DNA from: Mycolicibacterium chubuense NBB4 | GTDB taxonomy: Bacteria > Actinomycetota > Actinomycetes > Mycobacteriales > Mycobacteriaceae | Assembly (NCBI RefSeq): GCF_000266905.1 | Contig: NC_018027.1 | Location: 2,356,001 to 2,420,000 of the forward strand | Direction: 5' to 3' | Length of the DNA: 64,000 nt | In this document: positions 45,650-56,147 of the stretch, piece by piece | Position numbering within the stretch: position 1 is the stretch's first letter | Layout: the number at the start of each line of letters is the position of its first letter | The notes under the pieces: model-generated | Seen by the model: the letters and a program-made list of their open reading frames with translations, nothing else | Databases searched by the model: none | What the model was told of the DNA's origin: nothing | Translations under genes and position numbers: made by a program

Positions 45650-47283
45650 CCGCGACCCAGCACCGCCGAGCGCAGCACGTCGAGGGGCAGACCGCCCAGA
45701 TCCAGTGCCCGGCTGTGGAAGTCCTTGAGCGAGACACCGCGCGCCGTCACCTCGTCGCGCAGTTGCTGCCAGATCCGCTGGCCGATCGCGTACGACGGCG
45801 CCTGGCCGGGCCAGCCGAGATAGCGGTCGAGTTCGAAGCGCAGGTTCTCCTCGGCCATCGCGCTGTGCGACTGCAGGAACGTCCACGCGCGATCGGCGTC
45901 CCAGATACCGCCGTCGGGCGCCTTCAGGCCGCAGTGCACGCCGATGTCGATGACGACGCGTGCAGCGCGGAACCGTTGTGCGTCAAGCATTCCCATGCGG
46001 TTGCCGGCATCGTCGAGCCAGCCCAGGTCGGCCATCAGGCGCTCCGCGTAGAGCGCCCATCCCTCGCCGTGCCCGGACACCCAGCAGCCCAGCCGGCGCC
46101 ACCGGTTGAGCTGGTCGGCCAGCACGACGGCGCGGCCGATCTGGAGGTGATGGCCGGGCACGCCCTCGTGGAACACCGTGGTGGTCTCCTGCCAGGTGTG
46201 GAACGTGGTCACCCCGTGCGGCACCGACCACCACATCCGGCCCGGACGCGACAGGTCCTCCGACGGGCCGGTGTAGTAGATGCCGCCCGTGTGCGTGGGC
46301 GCGATGCGGCACTCCAGCCGGCGCAGTGGGGCGGCGATGTCGAAGTGGGTGTCCGCCAGCGCGTCGACCGCACGGTCGGACAGCTCCTGCATCCACCGCG
46401 CGAGCGCGTCGGTGCCCTCGATGACGTACCGCGGCTCGTCGTCGAGCCGTTTGAGCGCCTCGGCGGCCGAGGCGCCCGGATAGAGCCGGTCGGCGATCGA
46501 ATCCTGTTCGGCGACAATGCTTCGCAGTCGCTCCAGGCCCCAGGCGTAGGTCTCGTCGAAATCGACCGCCGCCCCGAGGAAGGCGCGCGACAGCAGCCTG
46601 TAGTCGTCGCGGCCGCAGGCGTCGACGTCTCGGGCGTGCGGTCCGATCTCCTCGCGGAACACCCCGACCAGCGCGGCGTAGGCGTTGGCCGCGTTCTCGG
46701 CGTGCTGGCGCAGCTCGGCGTGCAGGACGAGGTTGTCGGGCACGGCCTGGGAGACCATCTCGATGAACAGACGCTGGATCTGTCCCGACTGCTGGATGCC
46801 CCGTCGCACCTGACGGGCGGCGGGCGCCCGGCCGGCGGCCACCGCGGCGCGCAAGGCCTCGGCGTATCCGGCCACCCGCTCGGGGAGCTTCGCGAGGCGA
46901 CGGCCGATCGTCTGCCAGTCGTCCTCGCTGTCGGTGGGCATGAGGTCGAAGACGTCGCGCATCGTCTGCACCGGCGAGGCGATCACGTTGAGTTCGCCGA
47001 GATCCAACCCGGCATCGTGCATGTCGATCAGCACACCGAGCCGTTCCCGCATCGCGGCGACGGTGACGGAGTCGACGTCGTCGACGGGCTCGGCGGCGTC
47101 GAGTTCCCGCAGGGCGGTGCGCGCGGCCTCCGCCCGTGCCGCCACGCCGTCGGGGGAGTAGTCGGTGATCTCGTCGTCGAACCCAGCGATCCCCGATTCC
47201 GTTGCCGCGCAGGGGTCGAGGGCCGCGAACGTGTCGAGGTAACGCTCGGCGACAGCGTCGACGGCGGTCGCCGCCCTAGCCAA
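45646..47283 (-). CDS. DUF885 family putative metallopeptidase
   Basis: About 545 residues of the DUF885 family, thought to be zinc-dependent peptidases. The signature TTVFHEGVPGHHLQIGRA supplies the HE--GHH metal motif, and GEGWALYAERLM holds the third ligand. The start is uncertain: the TTG at 47283 overlaps the upstream stop (TTGGCTAG), while GTG 47322 or still earlier codons would overlap further. No SD is clear, which suggests coupling to the upstream gene. It may be exported by no visible signal, so it is probably cytoplasmic. Confidence 0.82.
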   Translation of the reverse strand: MARAATAVDAVAERYLDTFAALDPCAATESGIAGFDDEITDYSPDGVAARAEAARTALRELDAAEPVDDVDSVTVAAMRERLGVLIDMHDAGLDLGELNVIASPVQTMRDVFDLMPTDSEDDWQTIGRRLAKLPERVAGYAEALRAAVAAGRAPAARQVRRGIQQSGQIQRLFIEMVSQAVPDNLVLHAELRQHAENAANAYAALVGVFREEIGPHARDVDACGRDDYRLLSRAFLGAAVDFDETYAWGLERLRSIVAEQDSIADRLYPGASAAEALKRLDDEPRYVIEGTDALARWMQELSDRAVDALADTHFDIAAPLRRLECRIAPTHTGGIYYTGPSEDLSRPGRMWWSVPHGVTTFHTWQETTTVFHEGVPGHHLQIGRAVVLADQLNRWRRLGCWVSGHGEGWALYAERLMADLGWLDDAGNRMGMLDAQRFRAARVVIDIGVHCGLKAPDGGIWDADRAWTFLQSHSAMAEENLRFELDRYLGWPGQAPSYAIGQRIWQQLRDEVTARGVSLKDFHSRALDLGGLPLDVLRSAVLGRG

Positions 47284-48163
47284 GGTCGGTGGCCGAGAAC
47301 GTGTCGCAGGCGTTCGGGTCACCGGTCTGGTAGCCGGTGGTGAACCACTTCTGGCGCTCTGCGGAGGAACCATGCGTCCAGGACTCAGGGTTGACCCGGC
47401 CGGTAGCCGCCTTCTGGATGCGGTCGTCACCGACGGACGCGGCGGCCGACAGCGCGTCGGCGATGTCCTTGTCGCTCAACGGTTCCAGGAACGGCACGCC
47501 CGTGCTCTCCTGCTTGGTGACCGACGCATAATGCGCCCACACCCCCGCATAGCAGTCGGCCTGCAGCTCGGTGCGCACCCCCGCACCGGTGGCTCCCTCG
47601 GGGTCCTGCTGGGCGCGGCCCAGCACCCCCTTCAGATCCTGCACGTGGTGACCGAACTCGTGGGCAACGACATACTCCTGGGCGAACGGGCCGTTGCTGG
47701 CGCCGAACTTGTCGACCAGCTCCTGGAAGAACCCCGTGTCGAAGTAGGCGGTCTGGTCGGCGGGGCAGTAGAAGGGCCCGACTGCGGTGGTCGCCGGGCC
47801 GCAGCCGGTGTTGGTCTGGCCTTCGAACAGCTGAACACGAGGCCGGGTGTACCCCGGCATCAGCTGTTGCCACACCCCGTCCACGGAGTTACCGGTGGCG
47901 ACCACCCGGCACTGCACGATGTTGTTGGCGTCGGCGCCGGTCTTGCACTGGCTCAGGTCGAAGCCCGACGCGTCGACACCCTGGGTGTCCATCCCCGACT
48001 GCTGCGGGAGAACCTGACTGGGGTCGACGCCGAGGAACAGAGCCACCACGACGACCAACAGCCCGCCGAGACCGCCGCCGATCGCGATCCCCCGGCCCGG
48101 GCCCCGACCACCACTGCTGGACGTCGTGCTGGTGTCGATCTGCATGCCCTCGTTGAAGGTCAT
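47276..48163 (-). CDS. Neutral zinc metallopeptidase, membrane-anchored (Rv2575-like)
   Basis: A 295-residue protein of the YpfJ/KPN_02809 group. A Gly-rich cytoplasmic lead is followed by one membrane helix (about 28-46), then an exported peptidase domain with VVAHEFGHHVQDLKG (zinc HExxH) and ELQADCYAGVWAHY (third ligand). Four or more cysteines in the exported part may form disulfides. ATG 48163 follows ggaggtagggcc. It precedes the DUF885 gene and overlaps its start. Confidence 0.88.
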   Translation of the reverse strand: MTFNEGMQIDTSTTSSSGGRGPGRGIAIGGGLGGLLVVVVALFLGVDPSQVLPQQSGMDTQGVDASGFDLSQCKTGADANNIVQCRVVATGNSVDGVWQQLMPGYTRPRVQLFEGQTNTGCGPATTAVGPFYCPADQTAYFDTGFFQELVDKFGASNGPFAQEYVVAHEFGHHVQDLKGVLGRAQQDPEGATGAGVRTELQADCYAGVWAHYASVTKQESTGVPFLEPLSDKDIADALSAAASVGDDRIQKAATGRVNPESWTHGSSAERQKWFTTGYQTGDPNACDTFSATDLG

Positions 48164-48222
48164 GGCCCTACCTCCGATGCGCCGCCCGGGCCTGGCACCC
48201 GGGCGAGCTTAGCTTCGCACAC

Positions 48223-48235
48223 TACGATTCGTGCC
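48223..48235 (+). promoter_or_regulatory. Probable leaderless promoter of the carboxylesterase
   Basis: TACGAT (48223-48228) is a TANNNT -10 hexamer seven bases before the GTG at 48236. With no SD present, the transcript likely begins at the start codon. Confidence 0.5.
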
Positions 48236-49723
48236 GTGGCAGTCGCGGCCGGACAATCCACCGTCGTGCACACCCCGTCCGGTGCCCTGCGGGGCGATGT
48301 CGAGGGCGGGATCGGGGTCTGGCGCGGAGTGCCGTACGCCGAGCAACCGACCGGGCCGCGCCGGTTCCTGACGCCGGCGGCGCTCGAGCCGTGGACCGGA
48401 GTGCGCGACGCCGTCGAGCACGGCCCGCTGCCGCCGCAGACGAAGTCGTTCGTCGGCGGCGGCCGCGACGATCCCAAAGTCCGCGACGAGGCGTGCCTGA
48501 CCCTGACCGTGTGGTCGCCGGACACCTCGGCGTCGCTTCCGGTGATGGTGTGGATCCCCGGCGGCGCATTCGTGTACGGCGCGGGGCAGTTCCAGCTCTA
48601 CAACGGCTCGCGGCTGGCGGCCAACGGCAACGTCGTGGTCGTCAACGTCACCTACCGCATCGGGGTGTTCGGCGGCTTCGAGCTGGGCGATCTCGGGGAG
48701 GGTTTCGACGACAACCTGGCGCTGCGCGACCAGATCGCCGCGCTGCGCTGGGTGCGCGACAACATCAGGGCCTTCGGCGGGGATCCCGGTCGGGTCACGG
48801 TGTTCGGCGAATCCGCCGGCGGAACCTCGGTGCTGGCGCTCCTTGTCAGCCCGTCGGCCCGCGGGCTCTTCCACCGGGCGATCGCCCAGAGCCCGGCACT
48901 GCCGCTGATCGCCGACCGCCGGCTGCGGGCCGAACGCGCACACGACTTCCTGCGCCGTCTCGGGGTGGGCGTCGACGAGGTCAAAGGGCTCCCGCAGCGC
49001 CGGCTCCGCCGCGCCGCGGGCGCGGTGCAACTGCAGAGCGCGGCGACGACCCCGACGCTGGCCTACGGGTTGACCCACGGCACGGAGCTGCTGCCCCGCC
49101 ACCCGATCGACGCGGCGCGCCGCGGGGAGCTGGCGCGCATCCCGCTGATCATCGGCACGAACAACCACGAGGCCTCCATGTTCGCCTGGACCCGGCCGCC
49201 GATGCTGCCGACCACGCGGGCATCGGTGGACGCATACTTCGACCGCGTGGCACCTGATGCCAAAGATGATGTGCTGCAAGCCTATCCGGCGTACCCACGG
49301 CGCAGCGCGCTGATCGCGATCGGCTCCGACGTGATGTTCGGCGGCCCGGCATGGGCTTTCGCCGACGCCTACAGCGATCGGGCCCCGACGCGGATGTACC
49401 GCTTCGACCACTTCGGTCTGAGCCTGCGCATGCTCGGCCTCGGCGCCACGCACGGCAGCGAGATCGTGCACGTGCAGCACAGCTACGCATCGTTCATCGG
49501 CCGCAAACTGCATCCGCTGGGGCGGCGGTTCCAACCCGCGGTCGGCGCCCGGATGCAACGCGCCTGGCTGGATTTCGCGTGCAGCGACCGGGTGCACGAC
49601 GAGGCCAACTGGCCGCTCTACGACACCCGGCGTCGACGCACCCGGCTGATCGCGTCCACGAGGGACGTGGTGGCCGACGATCCCGATGCGGCGCGGCGAG
49701 CGGCGTGGGCCGCGTTGTACTAG
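48236..49723 (+). CDS. Type B carboxylesterase
   Basis: A 495-residue alpha/beta-hydrolase of the para-nitrobenzyl-esterase group. Landmarks are WRGVPYAEQPTGPRRF, the EACLTLTVWSP segment, oxyanion MVWIPGGAFVYG and the nucleophile GESAGGTS; the later GTNNHEASMF holds the relay acid and GATHGSEI the catalytic His. No signal peptide is seen. Start GTG 48236 is seven bases after TACGAT. The stop shares a CTAG palindrome with the convergent cyclase gene. Confidence 0.88.
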   Translation: MAVAAGQSTVVHTPSGALRGDVEGGIGVWRGVPYAEQPTGPRRFLTPAALEPWTGVRDAVEHGPLPPQTKSFVGGGRDDPKVRDEACLTLTVWSPDTSASLPVMVWIPGGAFVYGAGQFQLYNGSRLAANGNVVVVNVTYRIGVFGGFELGDLGEGFDDNLALRDQIAALRWVRDNIRAFGGDPGRVTVFGESAGGTSVLALLVSPSARGLFHRAIAQSPALPLIADRRLRAERAHDFLRRLGVGVDEVKGLPQRRLRRAAGAVQLQSAATTPTLAYGLTHGTELLPRHPIDAARRGELARIPLIIGTNNHEASMFAWTRPPMLPTTRASVDAYFDRVAPDAKDDVLQAYPAYPRRSALIAIGSDVMFGGPAWAFADAYSDRAPTRMYRFDHFGLSLRMLGLGATHGSEIVHVQHSYASFIGRKLHPLGRRFQPAVGARMQRAWLDFACSDRVHDEANWPLYDTRRRRTRLIASTRDVVADDPDAARRAAWAALY

Positions 49724-52700
49724 GGCATCGCCCGTGCGAGAGCCCGATGCCCCTCGAAGCCGGTCTCCTCCGCCCGGGCGCGGTATCGATCCCGCAATTC
49801 GGCGTAGGCCCCGTGGTCCCCGCCCGCTCGGGCGAGCATCGCGCGCAGACGCAGCAGCGGCAGTTCGTGGTACAGGAAGACCGGTTCGGTGGGCAGGGCG
49901 GCCAGCCGCTCGATCGCCTCGCGGGCGGACTCGAGATCACCGGGGCCGTTGCGGCCCAGCAGCGCCTCGACGAGAACCGACGTCGACCATCCGCGGTTGA
50001 TGCCCTCGCCCGAGCGTTCCTCGTTGTCGAGCACTGCGCGCACCAGCGCGATCGCGGTGTCGAAGTCACCGGTCCGGATGGCCTCGGCGGCGACGTCGAG
50101 GTCGACACACCAGGCGGCGATGATCGTGTAGCGGTGGGCCAGCGCTACCTCGCGCGACTTCGCCAGGAGCTCGAACCCGAGCGCGCGATCGCGGTCGTCG
50201 CGGCGCACCAGGATGAGGCCGTGGGTGAACTCGGCGTTGGTGAGCAGGAAGTCGTCCCCGAACTGCCGCGCGATGTCGAGCGCTTCGGCGGTGTCGCGCA
50301 GCGCCTCGTCGTCCGGCAGGAGCGCCCAGTTCATGACCGCGATGTATTTGAACATCACGACCGTCGAGAAGCTGAACTTGTCCACGCTGCGCGCGATCGC
50401 CAGCGCCTGGTCGAAATCCTCCCGCCAGCCGGCGATGCCGAGACAGCACCGGGTCGACGCACGCATCGCCAGCGCCATCGCCAACGGTGAGCCGAAGATC
50501 AGGTTGCCCATCGTCGGGTGTCCCCCCGACAGGTCGATGGCGCGCTGGGCCAGTCGCAGCGACTCGGCCATCTCGCCCGCGTCCCACTTGGCGATGGCCG
50601 CCACCATCGGTATCAGCGCCACCGACAGCTCGGGATCGCCGATCGAGTCGAGCAGTTCGACCTGTTCGCTGGCGAGCCGCGATGCCTCGGTGTAGCGGCC
50701 GTGGAAGTTGAGCATCTGCACCAGACCGCCCAACGCGATGGCCAGCGACCGCTTGTCCCCGGCAGCGGTGGTCAGGTCGCGCAGTTCGTCGAAGCCGACG
50801 TCACCGAGCTCGCCGCCGACGCGCCAGATGGTGGCGCACAGCAGGGTCCGCGGCGCGATCCGCATCGCAGCCCGGTGCGGGTCGGTGTCCGGGAGCAGGT
50901 CGGCGACGTCGACCGCATGCCGCCAGCTCATGCGGGCGGCGGCGATCGCGCGGTGGGTCGACCACCTGCCGGCTTCCATGTGCCAGCGGAACGCCCCGGT
51001 GAGGTCGCCGGCGGCGTCGAGGTGGGTGGCGATCAGCGCTGCGTTGGCTTCCGCGGCCGCCGGGTCGATCCGCTCGATCGCGGACGCGATGCAGCGGTGC
51101 AGCGCGGCGCGTTCGGACTTCAGCTGCGACTCATAGGCGACCGCCCGCATGAGGGGGTGCCGGAACGCGTACTCGACCGGTCGCTCGCCGACCTGGGCGA
51201 CGAGGTCGGCGTCGATCAACTCGGTGACCGACACGTCCTCGAGCACCGAGCGCAGCAGCTCCTCGGAGAACGGCGAGCCGATCACCGCGGCGGCGTTGAG
51301 GGTGCGCTTGGCGGCAGGCCTCAGCCGGTCGATGCGGGCGGCGATCGTGGCCTGCACCGTCGCGGGAACCGAGACGTCGGCGCTCTGCCGGCAGGTGTAG
51401 CAGCCGCGAACCCCTTCGAGAACGTGCCGCTCGGCGAGATCGCGGACCATCTCCTCGATGAAGAACGGGTTGCCCGCAGCGCGGTCGACGACGCGCCGCG
51501 CCAGCTCGGCCACCGACGGGTCCGTGCCGATCAGCGATGCGGTGAGCTGCGCGGCGCTCGTCTGGTCCAGTGGCCCCAGGCGGATGGTCGATGTCGTCCC
51601 GACGGTCAACGCACCCGTGTACTCGGGGCGGTGGGTCACCAGGACCAGTGCTGCCGCGTTCGGAACCACTCCGAGGAAGTCCGCCAGCATCGCCTCGCTG
51701 GCCTCGTCGATCCAGTGGGCGTCCTCGACGACGTAGAGGGCGGGCTCGCGACGGGACAGGAGCGCCGTATCGAGCAACGCGGTCAGTCGCCTTCTCCGGG
51801 CCTCGGGCGCGATGTCGCCGGCCGCGAGGGAGCCGTCGCCGACGCCGAGCATGTCGTCGAGCAGCAGCAGATCCTCCGGATCGGCGCCGGACAGAGCGGA
51901 TCGTATTGTGCCCCGGGCTGTTTCGGGCGACATCGAGGCGATGCCGAAGAACGAACGCAGCAGCGCGGTGGCGACGCCGAACGGCACTGAAGCCGTGTGG
52001 GATTGGCAGTAGGCCCAGAACACATCGATTCCGTGGGCGGCGGCGGTCGCCGCGATCTCGCGGGTGATGCGGCTCTTGCCGATCCCGGGAGGCCCGACCA
52101 CCCGGATGACCGAACTGCGCCCCTGCACGGCCGAGTCGAGGTTGCGTTCGATCGCGGCCGTCTCGGCGCTGCGTCCCACGAGCGCGGTCTCCGCGGCACG
52201 GGCGCCGCGGTGGGCGGCGACCGCGAGCAGACGCCGGGCCGCCACGGGAGCGGTCGCGCCCTTGATCTGGACCCACTCGGTGTCGCCGAGCGCAACCGCG
52301 TGCTCCACCAGCCGCGCGGTCGTCGCACTGAGCATGACCCCGCCCGGCGGTGCCACCGACTCCATCCGCTGGGCCAGACCGACCTGCTCGCCGATGACCG
52401 TGTAGCTCGTTGCGGCCGCACCGATTGCGCCGGCGATCACCTCGCCGCTGTTGAGCCCCACCCGGATCGCGAACTCGATGCCGTCGCGAGGGCGCAGCCG
52501 ATCTGCGAGCGCGCCGGCTTCGGCTTGGATGTCCAGCGCTGCCAGGCAGGCGCGCAGGGCGTGGTCCTCCAGCGCCACCGGGGCGCCGAAGAGGGCCATC
52601 ACACCGTCCCCGATGAATTTGTCCACCGCGCCGCCGAAACGCTCCACCACGGTCGTCGACCTGTCGAGCAGCTCGGACATGATCTCGCGCAGCCGTTCTG

Positions 52701-52878
52701 CGCCGGTGACGGCTGCGATGTCCATCGAATGCGCCACGTCGGCGAACAGCACCGTCACCTGCTTGTATTCGGCGACAGGTGGCGGCGCGGACAACGTCGC
52801 GCCGCAGCAGTCACAGAACCGTGCGCCCTCGCGGGGTACGGTGCCGCACGCTCTGCATCCGGTCCGTTGCTCACCCAT
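49720..52878 (-). CDS. Class III cyclase-AAA ATPase fusion with zinc ribbon
   Basis: A 1052-residue signalling protein. A zinc ribbon (Cys8, Cys11, Cys22, Cys25) is followed by a class III nucleotide cyclase domain (about 38-190), an AAA/STAND ATPase (Walker A GPPGIGKS near 255, VEDAHWIDEAS) and about 550 helical repeat residues of TPR type. Metal ligands Asp47 and Asp91 and the adenine-selecting Lys87 are present, but the transition-state Asn is Gly (GEQVGLAQRME) while Arg is kept. Catalysis is therefore doubtful. ATG 52878 follows gggg. Input signal unknown. Confidence 0.86.
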   Translation of the reverse strand: MGEQRTGCRACGTVPREGARFCDCCGATLSAPPPVAEYKQVTVLFADVAHSMDIAAVTGAERLREIMSELLDRSTTVVERFGGAVDKFIGDGVMALFGAPVALEDHALRACLAALDIQAEAGALADRLRPRDGIEFAIRVGLNSGEVIAGAIGAAATSYTVIGEQVGLAQRMESVAPPGGVMLSATTARLVEHAVALGDTEWVQIKGATAPVAARRLLAVAAHRGARAAETALVGRSAETAAIERNLDSAVQGRSSVIRVVGPPGIGKSRITREIAATAAAHGIDVFWAYCQSHTASVPFGVATALLRSFFGIASMSPETARGTIRSALSGADPEDLLLLDDMLGVGDGSLAAGDIAPEARRRRLTALLDTALLSRREPALYVVEDAHWIDEASEAMLADFLGVVPNAAALVLVTHRPEYTGALTVGTTSTIRLGPLDQTSAAQLTASLIGTDPSVAELARRVVDRAAGNPFFIEEMVRDLAERHVLEGVRGCYTCRQSADVSVPATVQATIAARIDRLRPAAKRTLNAAAVIGSPFSEELLRSVLEDVSVTELIDADLVAQVGERPVEYAFRHPLMRAVAYESQLKSERAALHRCIASAIERIDPAAAEANAALIATHLDAAGDLTGAFRWHMEAGRWSTHRAIAAARMSWRHAVDVADLLPDTDPHRAAMRIAPRTLLCATIWRVGGELGDVGFDELRDLTTAAGDKRSLAIALGGLVQMLNFHGRYTEASRLASEQVELLDSIGDPELSVALIPMVAAIAKWDAGEMAESLRLAQRAIDLSGGHPTMGNLIFGSPLAMALAMRASTRCCLGIAGWREDFDQALAIARSVDKFSFSTVVMFKYIAVMNWALLPDDEALRDTAEALDIARQFGDDFLLTNAEFTHGLILVRRDDRDRALGFELLAKSREVALAHRYTIIAAWCVDLDVAAEAIRTGDFDTAIALVRAVLDNEERSGEGINRGWSTSVLVEALLGRNGPGDLESAREAIERLAALPTEPVFLYHELPLLRLRAMLARAGGDHGAYAELRDRYRARAEETGFEGHRALARAMP

Positions 52879-52943
52879 CCGCGTTCCCCGACGTCGGAAC
52901 GGTCTCGGGGCCACGATAACCCCGGGCCGGGCGTGCGCGAGAG

Positions 52944-53447
52944 CTATCGCGCCGCGAATCTCCGGTCGGTGTAGCGGCGGAGGTTGTCGAGGAAGCGCTG
53001 GAACAGCCGGCCCATCACCGGCCGTCCGGTGAACAGACCGAATCTGCCGGCCACGCCGTTGGGTTTCATCGCCATGATCCACGTCAGGTGGCAGCCGGTT
53101 GCGGTGCGCACGACGCGGTAGTCCTCGGCGAACGCGGAAATGCTCGCTGTGCTCGATTCGTTGAATCGAAACGCCATGCGGCGGAACGGTTCCCACGCCA
53201 GGAACTCTTCCTCGCCGACGATTCCGCCGCGCATGTGCACCGTTCGGGTGGTGCCGACCCCGCGCGGTTCGGGGCTGGTCCAGGTCACCTTCGTGATGAT
53301 ACTGGCCCACTGCGGCCAGGACGCCGCATCGGCAAGCACCTCGAAGAGCTGCTCCGGGGTGATGGCGAGGTGGACCTTGCTGACGAAGCGGTACGGCGCT
53401 GTGTCGACGAAGCCCAGGTCGACGCGCTCGCAGGGGTGCATGGCCAT
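52944..53447 (-). CDS. SRPBCC (START-like) family protein
   Basis: A 167-residue lipid- or hydrophobe-binding fold. It has the SRPBCC order: VSKVHLAITPEQLFEVLADAASWPQW at the start, GVGTTRTVHMRGGI in the middle and a long C-terminal helix (GRLFQRFLDNLRRYTDRR). Function in polyketide or lipid handling is possible. ATG 53447 is chosen; ATG 53441 is two codons on. It is 65 bases upstream of the cyclase gene on the same strand. Confidence 0.78.
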   Translation of the reverse strand: MAMHPCERVDLGFVDTAPYRFVSKVHLAITPEQLFEVLADAASWPQWASIITKVTWTSPEPRGVGTTRTVHMRGGIVGEEEFLAWEPFRRMAFRFNESSTASISAFAEDYRVVRTATGCHLTWIMAMKPNGVAGRFGLFTGRPVMGRLFQRFLDNLRRYTDRRFAAR

Positions 53448-53544
53448 ACAGACTAAGTCACGGTGGGTGGTCGGCTGCCGGGTGCGTCGACCCGCACCCC
53501 CTCTAGACTGACCTGTCGACCAACCCCGTGAAGAGGAGTACTTC

Positions 53545-55323
53545 GTGCTGCGCACCCGCACCGCCGGTTCATTGCGTGCCGCCGACGCCGGTCAGACGGT
53601 GACGCTGGCCGGCTGGGTGGCGCGTCGACGTGACCACGGCGGCGTCATCTTCATCGACCTCCGCGACGCGTCGGGCGTCTCTCAGGTCGTGTTCCGCGAG
53701 GGGCTGGAAGAAGGGCAGGTGCTGGCTGCGGCCCACCGCCTGCGCGCGGAGTTCTGCGTCGCCGTCACCGGCGTCGTCGAGATCCGGCCGGAGGGCAACG
53801 CGAACCCGGAGATCGCCACCGGCGACGTCGAGGTCAACGCCACGGCGCTGACCGTGCTGGGGGAGAGCGCGCCGCTGCCGTTCCAGCTCGACGAGAACGC
53901 CGGGGAGGAAGCGCGGCTGAAGTACCGCTACCTGGATCTGCGCCGGGAAGGGCCCGGCTCGGCAATTCGGTTGCGGTCCAAGGCCAATGCCGCGGCGCGG
54001 GCGGTGCTCGCCGCCCACGACTTCGTCGAGATCGAGACGCCGACGCTGACGCGGTCCACCCCGGAGGGCGCCCGTGACTTCCTGGTGCCCGCGCGGCTGC
54101 AGCCCGGCTCCTTCTACGCGCTGCCGCAGAGCCCGCAGCTGTTCAAGCAGCTGCTGATGGTCGCCGGCATGGAGCGCTACTACCAGATCGCGAGGTGCTA
54201 CCGCGACGAGGACTTCCGCGCCGACCGCCAGCCGGAGTTCACCCAGCTGGACATGGAGATGAGCTTCGTCGACGCCGACGACGTGATCGCGGTGTCCGAG
54301 GAGGTGCTGCGGGCGCTGTGGGCGCTGGTCGGCTACGACCTGCCGCTGCCGCTGCCCCGGATCAGCTACGCCGACGCGATGCGCCGCTTCGGCACCGACA
54401 AGCCGGACCTGCGCTTCGGGCTCGAGCTCGTCGAGTGCACCGATTACTTCTCCGACACCCCGTTCCGGGTGTTCCAGGCGCCCTACGTCGGCGCCGTGGT
54501 CATGCCGGGCGGTGCGTCGCAACCGCGCCGCACGCTCGACGGGTGGCAGGAGTTCGCCAAGCAGCGTGGCCACAAGGGGCTGGCCTACGTACTCGTCGGC
54601 GAGGACGGCGAGCTGACCGGACCGGTGGCCAAGAACCTGTCCGACACCGAGCGCGACGGACTGGCCGCCCACGTCGGCGCCAACCCGGGTGACTGTGTGT
54701 TCTTCGCGGCGGGCACGCCCAAGGGCGCCCGAGCGCTGCTGGGCGCCACCCGCATCGAGATCGCCAAGCGGCTGGACATGATCGACCCCGGCGCGTGGGC
54801 GTTCACCTGGGTGGTGGACTGGCCGCTGTTCGAGCCGGCCGACGAGGCCACCGCCTCCGGTGACGTCGCGGTCGGCTCCGGGGCGTGGACGGCGGCGCAC
54901 CATGCCTTCACCGCGCCCACACCGGAGTCGGAGGCGACGTTCGACACCGACCCCGGCTCTGCGATGGCCGACGCCTACGACATCGTCTGCAACGGCAACG
55001 AGATCGGCGGCGGTTCGATCCGTATCCACCGGCGCGACGTCCAGGAACGGGTGTTCGCGATGATGGGTATCGATCACGACGAGGCGCGGGACAAGTTCGG
55101 ATTCCTGTTGGACGCCTTCACGTTCGGCGCTCCTCCGCACGGTGGCATCGCGTTCGGCTGGGACCGGATCACCGCGCTGCTGGCCGGTGTGGACTCGATC
55201 CGCGAGGTGATCGCGTTCCCGAAGTCCGGCGGCGGCGTCGACCCGCTGACCGACGCGCCGGCCCCGATCACCGCGCAGCAGCGCAAGGAATCCGGGATCG
55301 ACGCCAAGCCGGAACCGAAGTAG
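53545..55323 (+). CDS. aspS: Aspartyl-tRNA synthetase (non-discriminating type likely)
   Basis: Class IIb synthetase of 592 residues: N-terminal OB anticodon domain ([19 protein letters not shown]), class II motif 2 ([19 protein letters not shown]), the bacterial GAD insertion (about 300-420) and motif 3 ([13 protein letters not shown]). GTG 53545 follows gaggag. Many mycobacteria lack AsnRS and use a relaxed AspRS with GatCAB, so charging of tRNA-Asn is expected but not provable here. Counterpart of Rv2572c. Confidence 0.95.
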   Translation: MLRTRTAGSLRAADAGQTVTLAGWVARRRDHGGVIFIDLRDASGVSQVVFREGLEEGQVLAAAHRLRAEFCVAVTGVVEIRPEGNANPEIATGDVEVNATALTVLGESAPLPFQLDENAGEEARLKYRYLDLRREGPGSAIRLRSKANAAARAVLAAHDFVEIETPTLTRSTPEGARDFLVPARLQPGSFYALPQSPQLFKQLLMVAGMERYYQIARCYRDEDFRADRQPEFTQLDMEMSFVDADDVIAVSEEVLRALWALVGYDLPLPLPRISYADAMRRFGTDKPDLRFGLELVECTDYFSDTPFRVFQAPYVGAVVMPGGASQPRRTLDGWQEFAKQRGHKGLAYVLVGEDGELTGPVAKNLSDTERDGLAAHVGANPGDCVFFAAGTPKGARALLGATRIEIAKRLDMIDPGAWAFTWVVDWPLFEPADEATASGDVAVGSGAWTAAHHAFTAPTPESEATFDTDPGSAMADAYDIVCNGNEIGGGSIRIHRRDVQERVFAMMGIDHDEARDKFGFLLDAFTFGAPPHGGIAFGWDRITALLAGVDSIREVIAFPKSGGGVDPLTDAPAPITAQQRKESGIDAKPEPK

Positions 55324-55478
55324 GCCCGGCCGCCCCGGGGCCGCTCAGCAACCGCTCCGTCGCCGTGCAGCCGCTTCACCTGCGCAATACGGGTGATGGG
55401 CGGATAATCGGCTGAATCGACGCCGAACGCTCGGGGGAGCGGTCGTAGCCGTCGATCGGGGAAGGGGACGGCGCCGCC

Positions 55479-56147
55479 ATGAGTGAGCGGATCTCGATCC
55501 TCATCGCAGAGGATTGCCTGCTGGTGCGCGACAGCGTTGCCCGCGCGCTGTCGACCGATCCCGACGTCTCGGTGGTGGGCGTCGCCGCCGACTACGACTC
55601 CGCACTCGAACAGGTCGACAGACACCGACCCACGATGCTGGTCACCGATGTGCGCATGCCCCCGACGTCCACCGACGAGGGGATCCGGCTCGCGCAATGG
55701 CTGCGCACCGCGCACCCCGACGTCGGGGTGCTCGTGCTGTCGCAGTACGTCGAACCGCGCTATGCCTCGGGGTTGCTGGAAGGCGGTTCGGCGGGGCGGG
55801 GATATCTGCTCAAGGAGCGGGTGTCGCACTTCGACGAACTCGGCGAGGCGGTGCGGCAGGTGGCCGCCGGGGGAACCGTGCTCGATCCGCTCGTCGTGGA
55901 GACGCTGCTCGCGCAGCCGCGCTCGGCCGCAGTCCTGAACCGCCTGACCCCCCGGGAACGGGAAGTGCTCGGCGAACTCGCGACGGGGTTCAGCAACCGG
56001 ATGATCGCGCAGCGGCTGGTGCTGTCGCAGCGTGCGGTGGAGAAGCACATCAACGCCATCTTCGCCAAACTCGACCTGACCGCGGACGACGCCGTGGACC
56101 GGCGCGTCAAGGCCGTGCTGATGTTCCTCGACGGCGGCCCCGGATGA
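55479..56147 (+). CDS. NarL/FixJ-type response regulator
   Basis: A 222-residue regulator. Receiver domain about 5-125 with acidic pocket Glu11 and Asp12, phospho-acceptor Asp57 (LVTDVRMPP), and switch Lys in LLKERV. A LuxR-type HTH follows (LTPREREVLGELATGFSNRMIAQRL, residues about 153-210). It overlaps a receiver-only gene by four bases and, through it, a histidine kinase gene, giving a three-gene operon. Confidence 0.92.
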   Translation: MSERISILIAEDCLLVRDSVARALSTDPDVSVVGVAADYDSALEQVDRHRPTMLVTDVRMPPTSTDEGIRLAQWLRTAHPDVGVLVLSQYVEPRYASGLLEGGSAGRGYLLKERVSHFDELGEAVRQVAAGGTVLDPLVVETLLAQPRSAAVLNRLTPREREVLGELATGFSNRMIAQRLVLSQRAVEKHINAIFAKLDLTADDAVDRRVKAVLMFLDGGPG

